This document shows positions 1 through 5,264 of a stretch of DNA of 5,264 nt, piece by piece. Position 1 is the first letter of the stretch, and each line of letters begins with the position of its first letter. The stretch comes from an uncultured Pseudomonadales bacterium (GTDB lineage: Bacteria; Pseudomonadota; Gammaproteobacteria; Pseudomonadales; IMCC2047), in the NCBI GenBank assembly GCA_947258895.1, contig CAMYKE010000136.1, forward strand, positions 1-5,264. The letters are read 5' to 3'. A program made the translations under genes and the position numbers. A model generated the notes under the pieces. It was not told the DNA's origin, ran no database searches, and saw only the letters and a list, made by a program, of their open reading frames with translations.

Positions 1-977
1 TTTGCCGTACGTGAGAAACTCTCGCCGCGCTCGATATTGCGCCGCATGTGCTGGATCTTGCGGGCCATATAGGCATTGCCGACAGCATTTCCAACCACCG
101 TCAACGCCTGGATGATCGGCACCCCCGAACGCTGCACCATTGCGTAGGTGCGGGCAAACCGGCCCAGGTTGATGCGTTCAAAAATCGCCCCGATCAGTGG
201 CAGGCGCAACTTGGTACGATCCCAGTTGTACCGACCCTCCTCGGTGGCGAGATAAAATCGCAGTGCCAGGAACATGCCGATCGCCGCGGCGATCATCCAG
301 GGCCAGTAGGCCAGGGTGCTCTCCGAACACCAGATCAGGAGGCGGGTTTGCCAGGGGAGATCGGCGTGCAGGCTCTCGAACAGCTGCGAAAACGCCGGTA
401 CGACCACCACATTAATAACGCCGATAGCCACGGCAATCGCCGCCATCACGAAAATCGGGTAGCGGGTAGCTGCACCAATCCGCTTTTTGGTTTCGCGCTC
501 CAGCTCCAGGTAACTGGCGACCTGCTTGAAGGCCAGGTCGAGGCGGCCGGTATTTTCGCCGACATGTACTACGCTGACATAGAGATCAGAAAAGATTACC
601 GGGTGACGATTAAGCGAGCTTGCAAGATCAACACCCGATTCCAGGGAATCGGCAATATCGAGCAGCACCTCCCGGAATTTGTCATTTTGCAACGAAGCCG
701 CCAACCCGTTGAGGGCTCTAATGATCGGCACTCCCGCCTTGTTCAGGCTGTACATTTGGCGGCTGAAAATAATTAATTCTTCAAGGCTGACTTTGCTGAA
801 TCCCAGGAACAGCGCGATATCGAACCGCTTGCTTTTCTCAACGACCTCGTCAATCCGCAGCGGGATCAACCCCCGCGCGCTCAGTTGGCCTGCCGCGATA
901 TCGGAGGAAACCGCCTCAACGACCCCCTGAACCAGTTCGCCCTGGTCGTTTCGCCCCTGGTATCGGTAATCCGGCAC
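1..977 (-). CDS. mshG: MshG, GspF/PilC-type inner-membrane platform protein of the MSHA pilus (3' end beyond the window)
   Basis: Polytopic inner-membrane protein of the GspF/PilC family, the platform on which the MshE ATPase acts to extrude pilin. The frame is open from 977 to the window edge, giving 325 codons of an expected total of roughly 400. It opens PDYRYQGRNDQGELVQG, the usual GspF-family N-terminus, followed by SSDIAAGQLSARGLIPL. The first GspF domain spans about residues 68-193 and includes FSRQMYSLNKAGVPIIRAL and VGENTGRLDLAF. Hydrophobic helices lie at about 173-194 and 223-243. The second GspF domain begins near 273 (FARTYAMVQRSGVPIIQAL, echoing the first) and is cut off, so the last membrane helix is missing. 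The start is GTG at 977-975, one base after the mshE stop. The first in-frame ATG is codon 75, inside the conserved domain, so GTG is strongly preferred. No good Shine-Dalgarno precedes it, which suggests translational coupling to mshE. It is truncated only by the window, with no frameshift seen. The family is certain; the name MshG rests on gene order. Confidence 0.93.
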   Translation of the reverse strand, partial: MPDYRYQGRNDQGELVQGVVEAVSSDIAAGQLSARGLIPLRIDEVVEKSKRFDIALFLGFSKVSLEELIIFSRQMYSLNKAGVPIIRALNGLAASLQNDKFREVLLDIADSLESGVDLASSLNRHPVIFSDLYVSVVHVGENTGRLDLAFKQVASYLELERETKKRIGAATRYPIFVMAAIAVAIGVINVVVVPAFSQLFESLHADLPWQTRLLIWCSESTLAYWPWMIAAAIGMFLALRFYLATEEGRYNWDRTKLRLPLIGAIFERINLGRFARTYAMVQRSGVPIIQALTVVGNAVGNAYMARKIQHMRRNIERGESFSRTA

Positions 978-978
978 C

Positions 979-2748
979 TTACTGAAGCGCCAACTTGGGT
1001 AACGGAGGCTCGTCCAGACCGACCTCTACGTGCTCTTCGGATTCGTCCAGCTGCTCTGCGACCCGGAACATTTCCTCGACCGTCGTGACCCCCTGCTCTG
1101 CGTATTCCAGCGCAGAATAGATGAGGGGTTTGAAACCCGGACTGGCCGTGGCCGCATGGGAAAACGCCGCGGCATCGTTGTTACGCAGGGCATCAGCCAT
1201 CGCATCGTTAATTTCCAGCAACTCGAACACCCCGATGCGGCCGCGGTAGCCGGTGTGGCTGCAGTTCTGGCATCCCTTGCCCTTCTGAAACCGGATTTGG
1301 TCCAGTTCCTCTGACTCAATCATCGATTCCAGCAAAATCCGCTCCTGCCGGGTCGGGGTATAATCGTGGGAACACACCTCGCAGACCCGCCTGACCAGGC
1401 GCTGCGCCAGCACCGCGCGCAACGACGATGCCGCCAGGTAACCCTCGACCCCCATATCGATCAGGCGCATCGCACTGGTCACCGCATCGTTGGTGTGCAA
1501 GGTGGACAACACCAGGTGACCGGTCATGGAGGCCCGCAACGCGATTTCGGCCGTTTCCTGGTCACGAATTTCACCTACCAGCAGAATATCGGGGTCCTGG
1601 CGCAGGGTGGCACGAAGCACCGAGCTGAAGTCGAGCCCGATCTTGGTATTGACCTGTACCTGGATGATCCGCTCCAGCTGGTATTCCACCGGATCCTCGA
1701 CAGTGACGATCTTCTTCGCGGGGCTGTTCAGTTCGGACAGCCCGCCGTACAGGGTGGTCGTCTTGCCGCTACCGGTTGGACCGGTCACCAGCACCAGGCC
1801 ATGCGGCTTATGAATCAGCGTGCGGAACCGCTCCAGAATATCTGCCGGCATCCCGGAGCGCGCCAGGTCGATGGAGCCCTCGGAATGATCCAGCAGGCGC
1901 ATCACCACGGACTCGCCATACACACTGGGCATGGTCGACAGGCGCACATCGATATTGTGACCCTTGACCCTGATGCTGAAACGCCCGTCCTGGGGGACGC
2001 GCTTTTCGGAGATATTCAAGCCGGACATCAGTTTCAGGCGCAACACCAGCGCGGCAGTAATGCGCTGCTCCTTCATGACGTGCTCCTGCAGCACGCCGTC
2101 AACCCGCTGCCGAATACGCACCACCTTCTCATCCGGTTCTATATGGATGTCCGAGGCATGCATCTGGGTGGCATCTTCAAAAATCGACTGCAACAGCTTG
2201 ACGACGGGAGCATCTTCATTTTCACCGGTCGCTGCCAGGTTGCCGATATCAAATCGGTCCGCACCCAGCTCGTCGTCCAGTTCCTCTGCGAAGCTGGAGA
2301 TTTCGCTGATACGGCGATACACCTGGTCCATCGCGACGAGGATATCTGCCTCGCGCACCACCGCGAGATTCACCTGCTGGTTGAGCACCCTTGCGATTTC
2401 ATCATAACCATAGATATCCATCGGGTCTGCCATGCCCACCAGCAACTCGTCATCCTCCTGCTTCAGGATGATGGCCCGATAGCGACGCGCCACGGTTTCG
2501 GGCAGGCGCCGCACCAGGTCTTCGTCGAAGTTGAAATCGCGGATATCGATAAAGGGTATATTCAACTGCTGGGACAGGATACGGAGTAGCGCCTCTTCCT
2601 CGATGAATCCCATCTCAATGAGGGTATGCCCAAGCCGCAGACCCGTCTTCTTTTGCTGCGCTAATGCATCCATCAGTTGCGCTTCCGAGATTACCCCGTT
2701 GTCGACAAGCATATCTCCGAGGCGTATTTTTTTGCGATGTTGTACCAT
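979..2748 (-). CDS. mshE: MshE, MSHA pilus extension ATPase (GspE/PilB family) with c-di-GMP-binding MshEN domain
   Basis: Cytoplasmic hexameric ATPase that powers MSHA pilus assembly, 589 residues. The N-terminal MshEN (GspE_N) domain carries two 24-residue RLG...Q motifs, R9-Q32 and R38-Q61, joined by a 5-residue spacer (KKTGL). This is the published high-affinity c-di-GMP signature. A linker follows to about 170, then the N2 domain with ASDIHIEP (198-205) and RVDGVL. The motor core has Walker A GPTGSGKT (323-330), an Asp box TVEDPVEYQL (349-358), Walker B DILLVGEIRD (387-396, E393 catalytic by family analogy) and a His box HLVLSTLHTND (411-421). The zinc-binding tetracysteine is C456/C459 plus C493/C496. 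The usual FELLEI and VTTVEEMFRV segments close the core. The start ATG at 2748 has AAAGGA 8 nt upstream. The final 24 or so residues are acidic then proline-containing and seem longer than I recall for the family. All catalytic elements are present, so it should be active. MshE rather than PilB is chosen from the MshEN motif and the MshL-M-N-E-G order. Confidence 0.97.
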   Translation of the reverse strand: MVQHRKKIRLGDMLVDNGVISEAQLMDALAQQKKTGLRLGHTLIEMGFIEEEALLRILSQQLNIPFIDIRDFNFDEDLVRRLPETVARRYRAIILKQEDDELLVGMADPMDIYGYDEIARVLNQQVNLAVVREADILVAMDQVYRRISEISSFAEELDDELGADRFDIGNLAATGENEDAPVVKLLQSIFEDATQMHASDIHIEPDEKVVRIRQRVDGVLQEHVMKEQRITAALVLRLKLMSGLNISEKRVPQDGRFSIRVKGHNIDVRLSTMPSVYGESVVMRLLDHSEGSIDLARSGMPADILERFRTLIHKPHGLVLVTGPTGSGKTTTLYGGLSELNSPAKKIVTVEDPVEYQLERIIQVQVNTKIGLDFSSVLRATLRQDPDILLVGEIRDQETAEIALRASMTGHLVLSTLHTNDAVTSAMRLIDMGVEGYLAASSLRAVLAQRLVRRVCEVCSHDYTPTRQERILLESMIESEELDQIRFQKGKGCQNCSHTGYRGRIGVFELLEINDAMADALRNNDAAAFSHAATASPGFKPLIYSALEYAEQGVTTVEEMFRVAEQLDESEEHVEVGLDEPPLPKLALQ

Positions 2749-2756
2749 TGCGTCAG

Positions 2757-2762
2757 TCCTTT
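2757..2762 (-). promoter_or_regulatory. Ribosome binding site of mshE
   Basis: AAAGGA on the minus strand, 8 nt before the mshE ATG and inside the 22-nt mshN-mshE gap. It is the clearest Shine-Dalgarno in the window and fixes the mshE start, placing the first c-di-GMP motif arginine at residue 9. It suggests mshE initiates independently rather than depending on read-through from mshN. Confidence 0.75.
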
Positions 2763-2770
2763 GCTGTCAA

Positions 2771-4216
2771 TTAATTCAGCGCCTGAAGGCGATCGCTTGC
2801 ATAGCCCCTCAGCCTGGCATCGATTTCGGAACTGCGGAGCGCTTGCCGGTAAGTCGCGCGCGCATCGTCGCCCTGCCCCATAGCCTCGAGTGATATTGCC
2901 CGGCCGACCAGCCAGGGTGCCGCTTCGCCATGCTGCAGCAACAGCCGATCGTAGCTGCTGACCGCCTGGCCGTGGGCCCCGGTGCGCTGCTGCAACGATG
3001 CCAGCAATGCCAGGTGTTCGGCATCCATGGATTCCACCTCTGCAACTGTCAGCACCTGGAGTGCCTCCCCGTACGCGCCCTGCTCAAGAAGGATTCGGGC
3101 GTGCAGTTTTTGCAGGGCGCGCGCCTCGGGATAGCTGGCACGCGCCGCAGTCAGCACCCCCAGCGCTTCCTGCAGTTTGCCACGACTCAGCAACAGAGTA
3201 GCCAGGGTACCACTGGCTTGCCGGTGCAGTTGCGCGCCGGCGATAAAGGCCTCCAGGTTCCGCGTCGCTGCCCGCAACCGACCCTTTCGCGCAAGTGCCA
3301 GCGCGTCATCGCTGGCCGCCTGATCCAGTTCGGCCGGAGAGATTTGCCTGGTGGTCTTGCTAAAGGAGGGCTGCGGGGTCGCAATCGCCGACGGCGTTCG
3401 ATCGCTTCCGGGTGACTCGTTTCCGGGTGCCGCCCTGGTCGCCTGTTGGTCCTGTGGTCGCGGCGGGGTGACTTGTTCGGCATGCGCTTGCCCGGTGGCG
3501 AACACTTTCACCACCAGGCGAGCCTGCTCGGCCTCACTGAGCAGATAGGTCTGGAACTCACCCTGGCCGCTCAGGGAGATGCGCAACACCAGATCCGTGT
3601 CCTGTTGCTGCGTATCGATCGCGGCGATCAAGGGGCTGCCGGCCATGTCGGGTAAATGGGTTTGCAGCCGGGTGGTCGGCAAATACAGCACTGCCTGGGT
3701 AGCACTGCGCTCCTGCAGCCGATGCGCCACCGCTCGCGATAGCAGTAGCTCAAGCTGATCGCCGCGCGGACCCTGACTAATGGTAACGGCGGTAATGCTG
3801 GCTGCTTCGGCAAGCGCCGGGACGGGGTCGTGCGCAAGCGCAGAACGTGGCGCTGCGGCTGAGTCTCCTGCCGCGGCGGCCCGCTCTGGCGCAACTACAC
3901 TATCCGCAGTACTATCCACAGTCACCACACCGCGGCCGGCACCGAAGAGGCCTTGCGCTGGCGCTTCAGCCACTACCCCGGAATCACCCGCAGCCGTCGC
4001 CCGGGCCCAGGAGGCGGCCAACTCGTCACTCCAGAACCCCGCAGCAACCGCTATGCTGCCAATCAGCACGACGCCTGCCGCGATCGCCCCCAGCGGCCGC
4101 CGCGGCGGGTCGACCGGTTGCAACGGCGGCGGGCGTTGCCCACCGGAGCGCCGAATCGGCGGATCGCTGCTGCGGCGGTTATCCAGGTCCCTGAGCACGT
4201 CATTGATCAGACTCAT
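2771..4216 (-). CDS. mshN: MshN, single-pass membrane protein with AMIN-like and TPR-like regions, MSHA pilus biogenesis
   Basis: 481 residues, starting MSLINDVLRDLDNRR. A short basic, proline-rich cytoplasmic segment (about 16-41, with PPP at 29-31) leads to one membrane helix at about 43-61, so most of the protein should be periplasmic. Residues 70-140 are an Ala/Gly/Ser-rich linker. Residues 141-240 alternate hydrophobic and polar residues (LELLLSRAV, LVLRISLSG, ARLVVKVF) in a way that resembles an AMIN fold. Residues 241-295 are a Pro/Gln-rich linker. Residues 296-480 are Ala/Leu-rich helical pairs typical of TPR repeats (e.g. GKLQEALGVLTAARASYPEA, GDDARATYRQAL). An upstream in-frame ATG at 4312 would add 32 residues but would overlap mshM by about 100 nt. 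The ATG at 4216 is preferred because it forms an ATGA junction with the mshM stop and begins with the family N-terminus. Its molecular role is poorly defined. By topology it could scaffold the secretin or pilus machine in the periplasm. The name rests mainly on gene order and domain layout. Confidence 0.9.
   Translation of the reverse strand: MSLINDVLRDLDNRRSSDPPIRRSGGQRPPPLQPVDPPRRPLGAIAAGVVLIGSIAVAAGFWSDELAASWARATAAGDSGVVAEAPAQGLFGAGRGVVTVDSTADSVVAPERAAAAGDSAAAPRSALAHDPVPALAEAASITAVTISQGPRGDQLELLLSRAVAHRLQERSATQAVLYLPTTRLQTHLPDMAGSPLIAAIDTQQQDTDLVLRISLSGQGEFQTYLLSEAEQARLVVKVFATGQAHAEQVTPPRPQDQQATRAAPGNESPGSDRTPSAIATPQPSFSKTTRQISPAELDQAASDDALALARKGRLRAATRNLEAFIAGAQLHRQASGTLATLLLSRGKLQEALGVLTAARASYPEARALQKLHARILLEQGAYGEALQVLTVAEVESMDAEHLALLASLQQRTGAHGQAVSSYDRLLLQHGEAAPWLVGRAISLEAMGQGDDARATYRQALRSSEIDARLRGYASDRLQALN
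4213..4216 (-). promoter_or_regulatory. ATGA stop/start overlap coupling mshM to mshN translation
   Basis: On the minus strand the mshN start ATG (4216-4214) and the mshM stop TGA (4215-4213) share two bases. Only a weak AGG at 4226-4224, inside the mshM coding sequence, precedes the start. Such overlaps usually mean that terminating ribosomes re-initiate on the next gene, keeping the two products in proportion. This agrees with MshM and MshN acting as a pair. Confidence 0.7.
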
Positions 4217-5124
4217 AACGTAACCTGGGTTAACTGCAACGCCGTTAGACTGGCCAGCAACGCCACCGAAACCGTCGCGAACAACCAGCGCTGGAGCGGG
4301 AAAATTCGCCATCCCTGCGCGTCATCGGTATCCCTGGCCGCCCGCAGCACGCAACGATGGTCGATAATATGCCCGCCCTTGCCAAAGGCCACCATTAGCG
4401 CTTTATGACACAATATATTGACCAGCCGGGGGATACCGCCCGATGCGCGGTACAGGATTTTTAGCGCCCGGCGGGTAAACATTTGCTTGCCGTTGTAGCC
4501 GGACATGGCCAGCCGATGCGCGATATAGCGATCCATCGCCGGGTAATCCAGCGGCTGGACATGAAAGGAGAATGTGATCCGCTGCTTTAGCTGGCGCAAC
4601 GATGGCTCATTCAGCAGTTCATCCAGCTCCGGCTGCCCAAACAGCACCACCTGCAACAATTTCTGGGTCTCGGTTTCGAGGTTAGTCAATAATCGCAACG
4701 CCTCGATGGTTGCCTCGGGGGTAGCCTGGGCCTCGTCGATCAGCAGCACCACCAGCTTGTCCTGCTGCGCCAGTTCGATTAGCCGCTCATTGATTTTTGC
4801 AAGTACACGATGCTGACCGGCATTGCGACTGACCTGGACACCCAGCTCTTCCGCCAGCGCAATGCGCATTCCGGCAGGTGTCACGTGCGGATTTGGAATG
4901 TAGGCGGTGATATAGCGCTCGTCCAGGGAGTTGAGCAGGTTACGGCAGAGAATGGTTTTGCCGGTACCGACTTCTCCGACGATCTTGATAAATCCCGCCG
5001 CATTGTCGAGCCCCACCAGCAGCAGATTCATCGCCTCCTGGTGGCTGCCTGTACTCAGGAAATACTGCGTATTCGGCGTCAGGGAAAACGGCATTTCCTT
5101 GAGACCGAAGTGCTCTAGATACAT
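4213..5124 (-). CDS. mshM: MshM, ExeA/GspA-like AAA ATPase of the MSHA pilus system
   Basis: 303-residue ATPase of the ExeA/GspA AAA family, starting MYLEHFGLKEMPFSLTPNT, the characteristic N-terminus of this family. Walker A is GEVGTGKT (50-57), Walker B is LVVLLIDEAQ (124-133), a sensor-like VVLFGQPEL lies at 159-167, and SGGIPRLVNILCHKAL (228-243) matches the C-terminal helical lid with its conserved Arg. A single hydrophobic helix at about 280-298 ends the protein with only about five residues beyond it, so the ATPase domain should sit in the cytoplasm, anchored to the inner membrane. Unlike full-length ExeA/GspA it has no periplasmic peptidoglycan-binding domain. The start ATG at 5124 lies 21 nt after mshL, with a modest GGGA 6 nt upstream. 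It overlaps mshN by 4 nt. In the related ExeAB system the ATPase helps place the secretin in the envelope; a similar role next to MshL is plausible but inferred. Confidence 0.95.
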   Translation of the reverse strand: MYLEHFGLKEMPFSLTPNTQYFLSTGSHQEAMNLLLVGLDNAAGFIKIVGEVGTGKTILCRNLLNSLDERYITAYIPNPHVTPAGMRIALAEELGVQVSRNAGQHRVLAKINERLIELAQQDKLVVLLIDEAQATPEATIEALRLLTNLETETQKLLQVVLFGQPELDELLNEPSLRQLKQRITFSFHVQPLDYPAMDRYIAHRLAMSGYNGKQMFTRRALKILYRASGGIPRLVNILCHKALMVAFGKGGHIIDHRCVLRAARDTDDAQGWRIFPLQRWLFATVSVALLASLTALQLTQVTL

Positions 5125-5130
5125 AGCAGA

Positions 5131-5134
5131 TCCC
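5131..5134 (-). promoter_or_regulatory. Probable ribosome binding site of mshM
   Basis: GGGA on the minus strand, 6 nt before the mshM ATG and within the 21-nt gap after mshL. It is a weak but correctly placed Shine-Dalgarno. It supports the ATG at 5124, where the conserved YLEHFGL start of ExeA-like proteins begins. No promoter-like sequence fits in this gap. Confidence 0.45.
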
Positions 5135-5145
5135 GCGTTACCAAA

Positions 5146-5264
5146 CTATCGAAACCAACCGGGCTCAAGCGCTTTCTTCAGGCCCGTTATGCCATCCCTG
5201 CTCGACTCGAGTGCCGCTTCCCATGCCGCGTCGTCAGCAATCACGGGCTTCAACAGTATCACCA
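5146..5264 (-). CDS. mshL: MshL, MSHA pilus outer-membrane secretin (C-terminal 38 codons only)
   Basis: Only the 3' end of the gene is present. The minus-strand frame entering at 5262 reads VILLKPVIADD and ends GWFR then TAG at 5148-5146. VILLKP is the hallmark end of the secretin domain (ELVILL(R/K)P in PilQ, GspD and MshL), formed by the last strand of the outer-membrane barrel. About 30 residues follow (AWEAALES, then GLKKALEPGWFR). They look helical and amphipathic, comparable to the short tail after the barrel where some secretins bind a pilotin. The other two minus-strand frames hit stops at once. MshL multimers form the outer-membrane channel for the pilus. Its position directly upstream of mshM supports the identity; the fragment alone would only say 'secretin'. 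Confidence 0.85.
   Translation of the reverse strand, partial: VILLKPVIADDAAWEAALESSRDGITGLKKALEPGWFR

Noticed and set aside
48..776. 242-codon plus-strand open frame antisense to mshG
   Set aside because: The minus strand encodes a clear GspF-family protein through the same bases, and the plus-strand translation has no family features.
1366..2589. 407-codon plus-strand open frame antisense to mshE
   Set aside because: It lies fully opposite a well-supported ATPase gene. Its translation is rich in His, Gln and Arg with no recognisable domain, as expected from the reverse of a GC-rich gene with strong third-position bias.
2766..2771. TTGACA on the minus strand in the mshN-mshE gap, like a -35 box
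   Set aside because: No convincing -10 hexamer lies at 16-18 nt spacing; that position is already mshE coding sequence. A chance match across the mshN stop is more likely.
3780..4223. Plus-strand Ala/Ser-rich open frames over the start of mshN
   Set aside because: Low-complexity shadows of the Ala- and Pro-rich MshN N-terminal half, with no credible start context.
4217..4312. 32-codon N-terminal extension of mshN from an upstream ATG
   Set aside because: It would overlap mshM by about 100 nt and encodes residues with no family resemblance. The ATG at 4216 gives the conserved MSLINDVL start and an ATGA junction.
1..5264. Transposon ends, CRISPR repeats, tRNA/rRNA genes, rho-independent terminators
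   Set aside because: I saw no direct-repeat arrays, inverted-repeat ends, hairpin plus T-run or RNA gene signatures. Nearly every base is coding and gaps are 22 nt or less.

Overview
This window is an internal piece of a type IV pilus operon of the mannose-sensitive haemagglutinin (MSHA) class. Every gene lies on the minus strand. Read in the direction of transcription (high to low coordinates) the order is mshL (3' end only), mshM, mshN, mshE, mshG (5' part only). This is the core gene order L-M-N-E-G known from the Vibrio/Shewanella MSHA locus. The order, together with recognisable family motifs in each protein, makes the assignment firm. The locus points to a gammaproteobacterium, probably marine or aquatic. 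The sequence is clearly GC-rich by eye, which fits a non-Vibrio gammaproteobacterium better than Vibrio, but I cannot name a genus.

Layout: 5264-5146 is the last 38 codons of the secretin MshL. 5124-4213 is MshM, an ExeA/GspA-like AAA ATPase with one C-terminal membrane helix. 4216-2771 is MshN, a single-pass membrane protein with a beta-rich AMIN-like segment and C-terminal TPR-like helices. 2748-979 is MshE, the pilus extension ATPase, with an intact cyclic-di-GMP-binding MshEN domain. 977-1 is the first 325 codons of MshG, the GspF-type inner-membrane platform protein, cut by the window edge. The next genes past position 1 would be expected to be mshF/mshB/mshA (minor and major pilins).

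The genes are packed tightly: 21 nt between mshL and mshM, a 4-nt ATGA overlap between mshM and mshN, 22 nt between mshN and mshE, and 1 nt between mshE and a GTG-started mshG. I see no internal promoter, terminator, RNA gene, mobile element, CRISPR or gene-free stretch above about 25 nt, so the window looks like one polycistronic transcription unit.

How they work together: MshE hydrolyses ATP in the cytoplasm and drives MshG in the inner membrane to extrude pilin subunits. The fibre leaves through the MshL outer-membrane secretin. MshM and MshN probably couple the inner-membrane machine to the cell wall and secretin. Cyclic-di-GMP binding by MshE links pilus extension to the attachment/biofilm decision.

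I do not find an undescribed system here. The points most worth a second look are the GspA/GspB-like logic of the MshM/MshN pair, the AMIN-like segment in MshN, and the intact tandem c-di-GMP motifs in MshE.
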